Assembly (NCBI GenBank): GCA_030262725.1
Contig: JAJSZS010000002.1
Span: 1-64,000, forward strand
Source of the DNA: Candidatus Desulfofervidus auxilii
GTDB taxonomy: Bacteria; Desulfobacterota; Desulfofervidia; Desulfofervidales; Desulfofervidaceae
DNA: 64,000 bases
Direction of reading: 5' to 3'
In this document: piece by piece, positions 46,773 through 54,999 of the stretch
Numbering within the stretch: position 1 is the stretch's first letter
How the letters are laid out: every line of letters begins with the position of its first letter
Program-made: the position numbers and the translations under genes
The notes under the pieces: generated by a model
Told to the model about the DNA's origin: nothing
Databases searched by the model: none
The model's input: the letters and a program-made list of their open reading frames with translations, nothing else

Positions 46773-47299
46773 AACTGATACTTATAACTCTTTTTGGACT
46801 ATTTTTTATTTTCTTTTTTAAAATAGTCTTCGTCATCTCTACATCTAGTGTGATAAGCATTACTCAAGGTGCTCTTTTTACTAGAACAAGTTTTGCCAAA
46901 ATAAAAAGAATATTGGAATATATTAATCTTAAGCCAGGACAAATTGTCTATGACATTGGTTGTGGTGATGGACGCTTTTTAAGGGCAGTAGTAAAAAAGT
47001 ATAAAGTAAAAGCTATTGGCTATGAAATAAATCCTTGGGCTTATTTTTTAGCAAAAATTTATTGTTTAGCTTATCCAGAGATAAAAATTTATTTTGCTAA
47101 TTTTTGGCGCAAGAACTTATCCGATGCAGACCTTGTTTTTTGCTATTTATTCCCAGATGTTATGAAAAAGCTTAGAAAAAAATTAGAGGTAGAGCTTAAA
47201 CCTGATACTTGGGTGGTAAGTTGTAATTTTCCTATTCCTGGTTGGGAGCCTAAAAAGGTTATATACGAAGGTGATCCAATTTATATTTATCGAATATAA
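46769..47299 (+). CDS. Membrane-anchored class I SAM methyltransferase
   Basis: 176 residues. An N-terminal membrane helix (about 3-25) precedes a short Rossmann methyltransferase: 'IVYDIGCGDGRFLRAV' (SAM loop), 'IGYEINPWAYFLAK' and 'ADLVFCYLFPDVMKKL', with 'LKPDTWVVSCNFPIPGW'. Similar small proteins are annotated as SAM-dependent methyltransferases without known substrate. Translationally coupled to truD by ATGA. Confidence 0.85.
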   Translation: MKLILITLFGLFFIFFFKIVFVISTSSVISITQGALFTRTSFAKIKRILEYINLKPGQIVYDIGCGDGRFLRAVVKKYKVKAIGYEINPWAYFLAKIYCLAYPEIKIYFANFWRKNLSDADLVFCYLFPDVMKKLRKKLEVELKPDTWVVSCNFPIPGWEPKKVIYEGDPIYIYRI

Positions 47300-47303
47300 A
47301 TTC

Positions 47304-47332
47304 TTGACCTCCTTAAATAAGTACCACATAAT
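47304..47332 (+). promoter_or_regulatory. AOR operon promoter, leaderless type
   Basis: TTGACC (47304-47309), 17-nt spacer, CATAAT (47327-47332), then 6 nt (GTCCTT) and the ATG at 47339. The stretch before the ATG has no Shine-Dalgarno. Confidence 0.75.
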
Positions 47333-47338
47333 GTCCTT

Positions 47339-47758
47339 ATGACTCGTTTGCAGGTAATAGACACAGAGCGATGTGTAGGTTGTCAGTTATGTATGTATGC
47401 ATGTCAACGCCGTTTTGGTAAAGGTGGAATCGGCAGTGCGGCTATTTTTGTTCGTTCAAGAGGAGGCATGGGACGTGGTTTTCGTGTAGTAGTCTGCCGT
47501 GCATGTTCAGATCCTCCTTGTGCAGCAGTATGTCCAGTAGATGCTTTACGTATACGTAAAGGGGGAGGGGTAATTTTACAACCCAATAAGTGTATTGGTT
47601 GTGGTCATTGTCAAGAAGCTTGCACTATTGGTGCTATTTTTTGGGATGATAGAGCTAATAAGCCTGTAATTTGTGTGCATTGTGGTTATTGTGCCAATTT
47701 TTGTCCACATGGTGTAATTGCCCTTGTAAAGGAAGGAAGTAAAGATGTTATTAAATGA
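47339..47758 (+). CDS. Polyferredoxin with four Cys clusters, electron partner of AOR
   Basis: 139 residues with 16 cysteines in four groups: CVGCQLCMYAC, CRACSDPPCAAVC, CIGCGHCQEAC and CVHCGYCANFC, enough for four [4Fe-4S] clusters. This HycB/NapF-type ferredoxin is often found next to aldehyde:ferredoxin oxidoreductases of the WOR5-like type, and would pass electrons from aldehyde oxidation. Leaderless start. Overlaps the AOR gene by 14 nt. Confidence 0.92.
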   Translation: MTRLQVIDTERCVGCQLCMYACQRRFGKGGIGSAAIFVRSRGGMGRGFRVVVCRACSDPPCAAVCPVDALRIRKGGGVILQPNKCIGCGHCQEACTIGAIFWDDRANKPVICVHCGYCANFCPHGVIALVKEGSKDVIK

Positions 47759-49508
47759 CCCATTAGCAAAAGTACTTTATATTGATTTAAGTAGAAGAAG
47801 TTTTTGGATAGAATATCGTCAAGATTTATTTGAAAAATATTTAGGTGGTGTTGGTGTAGCTAGTATGCTTTTAAAAGAAGAATGTCCTGAAGGAATAGAC
47901 CCATTTGATCCAAAAAATCCAATAATTTTTGCTGTTGGGCCTTTGGTAGGATTATTCCCTATGGCTTCAAAGACAGTAGCTATGTTTAAATCTCCATTAA
48001 CAGGTAACCTTGGTGAGAGCCATGCCGGCGGTAGAAGTGCTGCTAGTATTCGTTTAGCTGGTTATGGCGCAATTGTAATTAAAGGTGCAAGTGATATTCC
48101 TATTTATTTAACAATTTATAATGATAAAGTTAGATTTCATGATGGTCGTGCCATTTGGGGAACACGTAGTACAGTTGCTGGTCGTGCTTTACGTGAAAAA
48201 GAACCTGGCTCTGGTATTAGATGTATAATGCGTATTGGGGTAGCTGGGGAAAGGCTTGTAAGATATGCTTGTGTTATTACTGAAACATTCCGCCATTTTG
48301 GCCGTTTAGGTTTGGGGGCAGTATTTGGAAGTAAAAAATTAAAAGCCATAGTTATTGCTGGGAACAATACTTTACAAGTAAAAAAAGGCAAAATTTATAA
48401 AGAAGCTTATAAAGAAATTTTTAAACGGATTTTAAGCTTATCTGCTTTAAAAAAATATCATGATTTAGGTACCCCAGTAAATATATTACCTTTAAATAAA
48501 ATAAAAGCTCTTCCTACACGAAACCTTAAAACAGCTTTTTTTGAAGAAGCAGAAAAAATTTCTGGTGAACATTTTGCAGAAAATCATCTTGGTCGACGTC
48601 TAGCCTGTACTCATTGTCCTATTGCCTGCATCCATTTAGCAGCATTACGTCAGCCATATAAAGATGAGCCCTATTTTTACAAAACTACCTTTATTTCTTA
48701 TGATTATGAATTAATTTATGCCTTAGGTAGTATGTTAGGTATTAGTGATTCTGTAGGAATTTTGCGCCTTTTAGATGAAATAGAAATTTTAGGTCTTGAT
48801 GCTATTTCTACTGGAGTAGTGCTTGCCTGGGCTACAGAGGCTTTTGAAAAAGGATTAATTACTGAAAAAGAGACCGAATTAAGACCAAAGTGGGGAGATT
48901 ATGAAAGTTATATTAATATGGTTAGAAAAATTGTTACTCAACCTAATGATTTTTATAAAACATTAGCTTTAGGAGTAGATGAAGCTGCCAAAAGATATGG
49001 AGGCGAAGAATTTGCTTTAGCTTTTGGCAAGAATGAAATGCCTGGTTATCATACTGGACCAGGCAGTTATTTAGGTTTTCTTACAGGTGCTCGTCATAGT
49101 CACTTAGATTCAGCTGGTTATAGCTTTGACCAAAAATATTTAGGAAAGGAATTTACTTCAAAAGATTTAGCTATTGCACTTTTTAAAGAAGAATCTTATC
49201 GGCAAATTTTATGTTCTTTAGTTATTTGTCTCTTTGCTAGAAGTGTTTATGACTGCCAGACAGTTTTGCGTCTTCTTGACATAGCTGGTTTTACAATGAA
49301 TGAGAAAACATTAAGGCAATTAGGAGAGGAAATTTTAAAAAATAAATATCAATTCAAAATTCAAGAAGGTTTTTCTTTTAAAAACTTGCGTATTCCAAAA
49401 AGAATCCTTGAAACGATTTCCCCTCATGGCCAGCTAAAAGAGGATTTTTTGAGGGAAGCTATCAATGTCTATCAACAGCTTTTAGAAGGAAAGATATTTC
49501 TTGATTAA
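47745..49508 (+). CDS. Aldehyde:ferredoxin oxidoreductase (tungstopterin)
   Basis: 587 residues. 'GGVGVASMLLKEECPEGIDP', 'ASKTVAMFKSPLTGNLGES', 'GGRSAASIRLAGYGAIVIKG' for pterin binding, and [4Fe-4S] ligands Cys288, Cys291, Cys295 in 'CTHCPIAC' plus a distal Cys near 504. Oxidises aldehydes to acids with ferredoxin as acceptor; tungsten is the usual metal. With the ferredoxin upstream it forms a two-gene operon. GAAGGAAGTAAAG precedes its ATG. Its last 47 nt overlap the convergent nitroreductase. Confidence 0.93.
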   Translation: MLLNDPLAKVLYIDLSRRSFWIEYRQDLFEKYLGGVGVASMLLKEECPEGIDPFDPKNPIIFAVGPLVGLFPMASKTVAMFKSPLTGNLGESHAGGRSAASIRLAGYGAIVIKGASDIPIYLTIYNDKVRFHDGRAIWGTRSTVAGRALREKEPGSGIRCIMRIGVAGERLVRYACVITETFRHFGRLGLGAVFGSKKLKAIVIAGNNTLQVKKGKIYKEAYKEIFKRILSLSALKKYHDLGTPVNILPLNKIKALPTRNLKTAFFEEAEKISGEHFAENHLGRRLACTHCPIACIHLAALRQPYKDEPYFYKTTFISYDYELIYALGSMLGISDSVGILRLLDEIEILGLDAISTGVVLAWATEAFEKGLITEKETELRPKWGDYESYINMVRKIVTQPNDFYKTLALGVDEAAKRYGGEEFALAFGKNEMPGYHTGPGSYLGFLTGARHSHLDSAGYSFDQKYLGKEFTSKDLAIALFKEESYRQILCSLVICLFARSVYDCQTVLRLLDIAGFTMNEKTLRQLGEEILKNKYQFKIQEGFSFKNLRIPKRILETISPHGQLKEDFLREAINVYQQLLEGKIFLD

Positions 49509-50199
49509 TCTTTCCTACAGGCATTATACATAAAGGGTGTTCTTCATCCAGCATGTTTAGAATTTTTCTTACTTTATCGTCTCTAAAAGCTCCAACAACT
49601 ACCGTGCCGAGATTCAAGGAAACTGCCTGTAGATAAACATTTTGAGCCGCATGACCAACTTCTATATGCACATATCTAATGCCTCTATCACCATATTTTT
49701 GAGTCGTTCGTTCATAAACTGCAGAGAATACAATAACGATAGAACCCTCTTTAACCCAAGGTTGTCCAAGAGCAGCAACAGATAATTCATCTCTCACATC
49801 CCCACTTCTGACCTTTACAAGTTCGTGTCCATGTGGCTTATATTTATAAACCCCTTTTGCAAGTCCTTCTACATTACCAATCACTACATATACTTCAAGC
49901 GGGTAGAGTGCGCCTGCAGAAGGTGCTGTTCTAAAACCTCTTGGATTGGTAATTCCCTGCGCAGCCCAAAGAAGCTGTGAAACTTCAGCAAGCGTGAGTG
50001 CTTCATCTTTATATTTTCTGATAGATCTTCTTTCACGCAAAGCCTTCTCAACTGAAGTATTGCTATCATACTTTGGCTTAGGTAATTTTATTTTTTCATT
50101 AATGGATTTGCTATGCTCATATTTACTCTCCACTGATTGCCATAACATGAAAAATCCACTCAATACCATAATCATAATTATGATATGTATTTTTTTCAT
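49462..50199 (-). CDS. SagB/ThcOx-type nitroreductase with N-terminal signal/anchor
   Basis: 245 residues. A signal-anchor ('IHIIIMIMVLSGFFMLW') is followed by a nitroreductase domain of the SagB type: 'ALRERRSIRKYKDEALTLAEVSQLLWAAQG' (in part), 'FRTAPSAGALYPLEVYVVI', 'YERTTQKYGDRGIRYVHIEVGHAAQN' (in part) and a glycine-rich C-terminus. FMN-dependent oxidoreductase; the substrate is unknown. The exported position is unusual, though exported nitroreductases exist in this group. AAGGT Shine-Dalgarno. The 47-nt antisense overlap with AOR is the longest convergent overlap in the window. Confidence 0.85.
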   Translation of the reverse strand: MKKIHIIIMIMVLSGFFMLWQSVESKYEHSKSINEKIKLPKPKYDSNTSVEKALRERRSIRKYKDEALTLAEVSQLLWAAQGITNPRGFRTAPSAGALYPLEVYVVIGNVEGLAKGVYKYKPHGHELVKVRSGDVRDELSVAALGQPWVKEGSIVIVFSAVYERTTQKYGDRGIRYVHIEVGHAAQNVYLQAVSLNLGTVVVGAFRDDKVRKILNMLDEEHPLCIMPVGKINQEISFLLKAVDRH

Positions 50200-50225
50200 G
50201 ATATTACCTTATTTATGTCGCCCTA

Positions 50226-50312
50226 ATGTTCCAGCGATATCCGAAGTTCCGAGCGAAGTGAAGAGTTTGGACGAAGTGTTAGCGAAGTCGAATATGCACC
50301 GCTATATGAAGT
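50226..50312. repeat. CGAAGT iteron block
   Basis: CGAAGT at 50242, 50254, 50272 and 50284 (spacings 12, 18 and 12), plus TGAAGT at 50307. The block is visibly richer in G+C than the genes around it and lies between the reverse transcriptase stop and the nitroreductase start. It looks like an interspersed repeat or binding-site array. Confidence 0.55.
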
Positions 50313-50319
50313 GACAATA

Positions 50320-51930
50320 TTAATTATATTCATAAATTGGTCCCTCAAATTCTTCATAAGTTTCTATTTTGGGTTTTTCTGTTGTTAAGTAGTAAATCGG
50401 ACTTTTTAAGGATTTCACATAGTCAACAAATTGCTTAATTTTTACATCAGATTCACGTCTCTTCACTCGAGAATAAAAATCATTGCGAGAAGCTTTACCT
50501 AATTCTTGAACTGCTAAAATTACTGCTAGTTTTGTATAAGTCTCGGATAAACTATCATAACTATCTACGATTAATTCTCTATCCCTATTATTACCATATT
50601 TTCCGGCTAACAAGAAATAGAACCCACGTACTGCATAGTGTTTATTAGTGCCCTTTGCGGAATTGAGGAAAAATTCGATATTTTCTCGGTTTATTCTAAC
50701 ATTGAATTTTAAAAGGGTCTGTAATATTTTTAGTTCTTGCCATTCGTAAATATTATTCTCTGATTTTAAAAATTCTAACAAAAATTTCACTATATTTTCA
50801 TCGTTAGGAAACATTGATAAGAAATCACAAAACAATCCAGTATGATGAGGTTTTGAAATAAAATTATCTTTGATAGTTTTTATTATTTTTGTGGTATCAA
50901 AGTTGAAACCACTATTTTTTAAAATAGACAGTCTGTATAAAGAAAAATTTAAGTGTGTTTTTTCAAACGGATCATTTGAAAAAGCATCCTCAAAAATTTT
51001 TAATAAAGCAGGGATAACTTTTTCTTCTATAAGTTTTTTATTCCCAGATTTCATCAGTGTATCTATTATATCCAAAAGAGATTTATGTGGGTCAAAAAGT
51101 TTTTCTTCTATCTCCCCACCTTTAAGTATGGATGTCTTTTTAGCGTTTATATTAAGCTTAACATTTCTCAAAGCTATTATAAGATCTTTAAGTGCAATTT
51201 TTGTCTCAATTTCTCGTTTACAAAATATCCTAATATCATCCATATACCGAAAATATCCTTCATATTTTTCCATTTGGCGATCTACATGATCCAAATATAT
51301 ATCTGCAAGAAATGCCGAAGCTGGAGGACCTTGTGGCAGTCCATATTCTGATATACGTTCGTCGCTCCACTTTCTTAAAAGGTGAAAAAGAGCTTTAATT
51401 ATTTTAAGTTTATCTCTATTGTCTCCCAAATAATTTAAAATTCTTTTACGCAATTCTTGCAGATTGATATTCTCATAATATCCCGTCAAGTCAGTAGTTA
51501 CACAATACTTATACCCATTTTTATAATATTCCCTACAACATTCGTCAAACTTTAACCAAGCATCTGTCTTTTTCTTACTCTGACCTTTAAAATTCAAAAT
51601 GCTAAAACTTCTCTGACAAATCTCCTCCTTCTTTAATATTTCTTTTGCCAGATAATCGATAATTGCTTCATATATCAGCCAGTCCCTTACAGATGGTCTC
51701 GCCATGGGCCTAATAGTAAAGTTTTCTTTAGGAACATCTATTCTTAGCAAGGGCTCCGGTATCTCCTTTTCTTCTGCATATTTTTCGAACAAGCTTTCTA
51801 TTTCAGTAGAAAAATCAGGTTTGAATAAATGCTTAAGATGCAGAAAACCTAATATGTCGGGTACAGGATTGTTTCCTCTCAATTCTTCAGAAATTATCCT
51901 TTTTAAGGCTGTATTTAAATCTAACTTCAT
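50320..51930 (-). CDS. Abi/UG-type reverse transcriptase with C-terminal helical repeat domain
   Basis: 536 residues. RT palm: 'FTIRPMARPSVRDWLIYEAI' (motif 1), 'CVTTDLTGYYENIN' (catalytic Asp147), 'GLPQGPPASAFLADIYLDHVD' in part (Gln200-Gly201), and 'YFRYMDDIRIF' with Asp231/Asp232. No maturase X domain, HNH domain or DGR-type 'SQ' box. Residues about 285-536 are Leu/Ile/Lys-rich helices with repeated pattern, as in the alpha-repeat domain of abortive-infection and unknown-group RTs. Likely a defence RT, but the subgroup is not known. ATGA overlap with a 17-codon upstream frame. A recombinase remnant and tRNA-Arg sit upstream, suggesting an acquired island. Confidence 0.85.
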   Translation of the reverse strand: MKLDLNTALKRIISEELRGNNPVPDILGFLHLKHLFKPDFSTEIESLFEKYAEEKEIPEPLLRIDVPKENFTIRPMARPSVRDWLIYEAIIDYLAKEILKKEEICQRSFSILNFKGQSKKKTDAWLKFDECCREYYKNGYKYCVTTDLTGYYENINLQELRKRILNYLGDNRDKLKIIKALFHLLRKWSDERISEYGLPQGPPASAFLADIYLDHVDRQMEKYEGYFRYMDDIRIFCKREIETKIALKDLIIALRNVKLNINAKKTSILKGGEIEEKLFDPHKSLLDIIDTLMKSGNKKLIEEKVIPALLKIFEDAFSNDPFEKTHLNFSLYRLSILKNSGFNFDTTKIIKTIKDNFISKPHHTGLFCDFLSMFPNDENIVKFLLEFLKSENNIYEWQELKILQTLLKFNVRINRENIEFFLNSAKGTNKHYAVRGFYFLLAGKYGNNRDRELIVDSYDSLSETYTKLAVILAVQELGKASRNDFYSRVKRRESDVKIKQFVDYVKSLKSPIYYLTTEKPKIETYEEFEGPIYEYN

Positions 51931-51980
51931 AGTTCTACTTCTTTTAATTTCACTGCTGCCATTTCATATAACTCATTCAT
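51927..51980 (-). pseudogene. Truncated reading frame coupled to the reverse transcriptase
   Basis: 17 codons from ATG 51980, stop overlapping the RT ATG (ATGA). The frame is open 9 codons further upstream (to an in-frame TAG), giving 26 codons of helical, protein-like sequence. It looks like the tail of a gene that once preceded the RT. It may instead be a short leader ORF. Confidence 0.4.
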
Positions 51981-52053
51981 ATCTGCATTGCTGATATCAT
52001 TCCAATTCTAGTAAATATACGCAATATTGCAGATATACATACTCTGGGCACAC

Positions 52054-52210
52054 TCATATTTCTTCCTTCTTAAAGAAAGTATCAAGTGGATTCCTTATTT
52101 TTGCTATGTTTGTCTTACTCACACTAAATATACCTTAAATCCACCCCGCTTTCCAGAAAATGTATCACAAATAAAGTCTTAAAGAACGAGCTGCCAAAGT
52201 TTATCATCAT
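52054..52210 (-). pseudogene. Tyrosine recombinase (XerC/integrase-like) remnant
   Basis: Two frames carry the C-terminal end of a tyrosine recombinase. The first (52210-52124) reads '...FVIHFLESGVDLRYI' then stop, matching the 'LLESGVDLRYIQ' box that includes the catalytic His region. The second (52122-52054) reads 'SKTNIAKIRNPLDTFFKK', matching the tail after the catalytic Tyr. The about 15 residues between them, with 'LLGH' and the Tyr itself, are missing, and the upstream catalytic core is absent. It is a dead fragment left by deletion. Confidence 0.7.
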
Positions 52211-52299
52211 CTAACATCTCTGGTCAACAGTATAAATCCAAAATTTTTCAGACACATAGTGCTAAAGGCTGAGTTGTTTAGAAAAGGATTTTTCATTGC

Positions 52300-52327
52300 T
52301 TGCAATTTTTAAAAAACTTGATAAAAT
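52300..52327 (+). promoter_or_regulatory. tRNA-Arg promoter
   Basis: TTGCAA (52300-52305), 16-nt spacer, TAAAAT (52322-52327), 9 nt before the tRNA 5' end. Confidence 0.5.
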
Positions 52328-52336
52328 AATTTTGGT

Positions 52337-52413
52337 GCGCCTGTAGCTCAGCTGGATAGAGCGCCGGACTACGAATCCGTAGGTCGGGGGTTCGAATCCC
52401 TCCAGGCGCGCCA
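52337..52413 (+). tRNA. tRNA-Arg (anticodon ACG)
   Basis: 77 nt including an encoded CCA. Acceptor GCGCCTG pairs with CAGGCGC; D-stem GCTC/GAGC; anticodon loop CTACGAA (anticodon ACG, read as ICG); T-arm GGGGG-TTCGAAT-CCCTC. The outermost anticodon-stem pair (27:43) appears mismatched (C-T). A run of six T follows the CCA. Confidence 0.95.
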
Positions 52414-52417
52414 TTTT

Positions 52418-53371
52418 TTAAAATAAACAATTGTTTAAAAGAAAGTGTGAATTTGCCCTTTTGTCCTTCTGAAGATATGTTTTTTTTAAATTAATAAAAA
52501 CATTTCCTTCCATAGAATTCCATATAGGAGAAAAGTTTTTATAAAATTTTTTAGCCTTTTCTTTATTGAGGTTTGCATAACAATATACACAACCATGAAT
52601 GCAAGTGTTATATGCGCCAATATCAATACTTTTAGTACAAGCACATTCTTTTCTTGTAGCTGCAGGTTTGGTTTCTAATGAAATATGAAAAAGATTAGAT
52701 AAATAATAGGCATTAATACAACTTGCTTTTTTAACTTTGTCAGAGAGAAGATAATCATTGCAACAAGCATATAATTTTATATTGTATTTTTCAGCTATTT
52801 CAGCCAATTTATAAGCAAATCTTCTTTTTTCAATCTGGCTGATTTCAATTGGGATTTGATTAGTATATTTCCTAAAATTTATTAATACTTTTTTATATAA
52901 GTTTACAAAACTTATATAGCATGTTTTTGTATATCCACATAATTTTTCAATACATTTTATAAATTTTTCTTGATAATAATCAAAAGAAAGTTCATTAGTG
53001 ATACATATAGGATCAAATCGCCAGACAATATGTTTTGGTGAATATCTTTTTGAAATAAAGATAAAATCTTTAATTGCTTCTTTATAATCAGGTACATTGG
53101 GTTCAAGTATTTTATTTCCTGTGATAGTGAAATGAAAAAATAAATTAGAAACTTTATTTTCTATTTTTTCTATTTGTTTTAATAAAGGAGAAAAATTTTT
53201 TGACCAAAATACAATCACACCTATATCTTCTGGTTTTAAAGAAACATATAGCCATTCTTTAGTAAAAGGATGTTTAACATAAACAAATCCAGATTTTAAA
53301 CGATTAATAAACCAATCTGTATAAAAAGCAGGAATATCTGTCCTTCTGCTAACTGAAATGATTGATTTCAT
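52418..53371 (-). CDS. DUF1848 family protein with C-terminal Cys motif
   Basis: 317 residues. '[20 protein letters not shown]' opening, '[17 protein letters not shown]', '[17 protein letters not shown]' and the Cys-rich end '[25 protein letters not shown]' (in part) match DUF1848. The last motif, CxxxCxxC, resembles the radical-SAM [4Fe-4S] site but lies at the C-terminus rather than the N-terminus. Function unknown; Fe-S binding is likely. ATGA overlap with the gene upstream. Confidence 0.85.
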   Translation of the reverse strand: MKSIISVSRRTDIPAFYTDWFINRLKSGFVYVKHPFTKEWLYVSLKPEDIGVIVFWSKNFSPLLKQIEKIENKVSNLFFHFTITGNKILEPNVPDYKEAIKDFIFISKRYSPKHIVWRFDPICITNELSFDYYQEKFIKCIEKLCGYTKTCYISFVNLYKKVLINFRKYTNQIPIEISQIEKRRFAYKLAEIAEKYNIKLYACCNDYLLSDKVKKASCINAYYLSNLFHISLETKPAATRKECACTKSIDIGAYNTCIHGCVYCYANLNKEKAKKFYKNFSPIWNSMEGNVFINLKKTYLQKDKRANSHFLLNNCLF

Positions 53372-53898
53372 TTTTTAAAAATCTCTATAATCTCTTTAAA
53401 AGATAAAGGAATACGTTTAAAAAATTCTTCAGCATTTGGTAAAATTTTAAAAGGATCAAGATTTAATTCTTTTACAAACCATTTCCAATCTTCTTTTTTA
53501 CAATTTATAGTACGTAAAAAGTGCTTTTTCAAGTAATCATCTTTTAATTCTGCTTTTACATAAATAGTTAAGGCTTGAGCCAATTCAGGAATAATATTGC
53601 TTATATCAAGCTTTTCTTTATTTGCATATTGTTTTAATCTTTTATAGTTTATAATAGCACGTTCTATACCTCTAAATTCATTTTTCCCTCTCATTTGAGG
53701 ATTTAAATCTCTTAAAATAATTCGTTTATATCCTTCTATTACACCCTGTTTAAGAAAATCAATTTCTTTTTGAGTGAGAATTAAATGAGGTCCTTCAGGT
53801 TTTTCAGTAAGAAAATAAAGGCTACTATAAAAAGCTACTTCCGGCAATTCACCTGAATGAGCAATGATTTCTCTTTCTTGTATTACTTCTTCTCTCAT
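53368..53898 (-). CDS. Hypothetical helical protein in the DUF1848 operon
   Basis: 176 residues, charged, mostly helical. Pieces include 'PEVAFYSSLYFLTEKPEGPHL', 'GYKRIILRDLNPQMRGKNEFRGIERA' (in part) and 'WKWFVKELNLDPFKILPN'. No signal or membrane segment. Not recognised. Coupled by ATGA-type overlaps to both the SemiSWEET gene upstream and the DUF1848 gene downstream. A role linked to the DUF1848 protein is possible. Confidence 0.75.
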   Translation of the reverse strand: MREEVIQEREIIAHSGELPEVAFYSSLYFLTEKPEGPHLILTQKEIDFLKQGVIEGYKRIILRDLNPQMRGKNEFRGIERAIINYKRLKQYANKEKLDISNIIPELAQALTIYVKAELKDDYLKKHFLRTINCKKEDWKWFVKELNLDPFKILPNAEEFFKRIPLSFKEIIEIFKK

Positions 53899-54149
53899 AG
53901 AGAGTCATTAATTTTTAAAATAACGATAGGCAACCATAAACAGAGAGCAATAATATTAAAGACAATTACTGGTAAAGAATTTGTTAAAAATCCATAAATT
54001 ACCCAACAAAATATGCCAAAAATAAATGGGAAAAGAAATTTAAGGGTAAAACTGCGTACGTCTTTATTTTTATATGAATAATAAAGTTGAGGTAAAGCAC
54101 TAAAAGTAGTCAAAATTCCTGCAATAGTTCCTATTATTATTTCAGACAT
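53895..54149 (-). CDS. SemiSWEET/PQ-loop family sugar transporter
   Basis: 84 residues, three membrane helices, 'LTTFSALPQLYYSYKNKDVRS' containing the PQ motif. SemiSWEETs work as dimers, moving sugars by facilitated diffusion. TAATG junction with the CorC-like gene. Confidence 0.88.
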   Translation of the reverse strand: MSEIIIGTIAGILTTFSALPQLYYSYKNKDVRSFTLKFLFPFIFGIFCWVIYGFLTNSLPVIVFNIIALCLWLPIVILKINDSL

Positions 54150-54988
54150 TATTTAATCTTTTTTATCATTATTTCTTGAAGACGGCGAGGAGTAGCTGAG
54201 AGTATTGTAAATTCAAAATTTTTATAATAAACAACCTCTTTTGGCTTAGGTACAGTGCCTGTAAGATGAATTAAAAAACCAGCTAGTGTTTCATATTTAC
54301 CTTCAGGAAATTCTATTCCCAAAATTTCTCCCAATTCATCCAAATCAATTCCTGCTCGTACCCGCCAAGTATTTTCTGTAGTTTGAACAATAGGTATTGC
54401 TTCTCTATCATATTCATCTTGAATTTCACCAAATATCTCTTCAATAATATCTTCAATAGTGACTAACCCAACAGTGCTTCCATGTTCGTCAACTACAATT
54501 GCCAGATGGATATGACGAGTATTCATTTCTTTTAATAATGTATTTATTTTTTGAGTTTCTGGGACAAAAAGAGGAGGTATAAGTATTTTAGTCAAATCCA
54601 TGTCTTTTTCTTTGCTCAACCAAATTTTAAGAAGATTTTTAGCATGAAGAATACCAATGATATTGTCAAAGTGCTCTTTATATATAGGTAAACGACTATG
54701 TCCTTTTTCAATAATAAGTTCAATAATCTTAGTTATAGGAGTATTTACTTCAGCACATACCATCTCTGGGCCAGGTATCATAATTTCTCTTACTGTGGTA
54801 TCTTTAAAGCGAAATGCCCTGATAATAATCCTAAATTCTTCTAAAGACAAAAATTTTTTTTCTTTTCCTTTTTCGAGGAGCCAAAAAAATATTTTTTCAA
54901 ATTTTTTAGCTTTTTTAAGCTCTTTATTCCATATGTATTTAGCAAAATTATCTAGGAGGCAAGAAAAAAGACTATCCTCCTCGTTCAA
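54149..54988 (-). CDS. CBS-pair/CorC-HlyC domain protein (hemolysin family), soluble form
   Basis: 279 residues. TTG start preceded by the strong AGGGAGGAAAGGA; no upstream or nearby ATG exists. An N-terminal helix, then two CBS domains ('VREIMIPGPEMVCAEV', 'SRLPIYKEHFDNIIGIL', 'IHLAIVVDEHGSTVGLVTIEDIIEEI' in part), then the CorC_HlyC domain ('RVRAGIDLDELGEILGIEFPEG'). The DUF21 membrane domain is missing, as in CorC, so it probably partners with a membrane protein or binds nucleotide. It ends the polyamine gene run. Confidence 0.9.
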   Translation of the reverse strand: MNEEDSLFSCLLDNFAKYIWNKELKKAKKFEKIFFWLLEKGKEKKFLSLEEFRIIIRAFRFKDTTVREIMIPGPEMVCAEVNTPITKIIELIIEKGHSRLPIYKEHFDNIIGILHAKNLLKIWLSKEKDMDLTKILIPPLFVPETQKINTLLKEMNTRHIHLAIVVDEHGSTVGLVTIEDIIEEIFGEIQDEYDREAIPIVQTTENTWRVRAGIDLDELGEILGIEFPEGKYETLAGFLIHLTGTVPKPKEVVYYKNFEFTILSATPRRLQEIMIKKIK

Positions 54989-54999
54989 TCCTTTCCTCC

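Noticed and set aside
50320-51930. RT as a group II intron, retron or diversity-generating retroelement
   Set aside because: No maturase X or endonuclease domain, no DGR-type SQ box, and no template/variable repeat pair or retron msr-msd-like structure could be seen near it. A tool search could still overturn this.
51977-52057. 26-codon ORF between the recombinase remnant and the RT as a gene
   Set aside because: No protein-like pattern beyond chance; it is better read as spacer DNA that happens to have ATGA junctions, so it is mentioned only in the findings.
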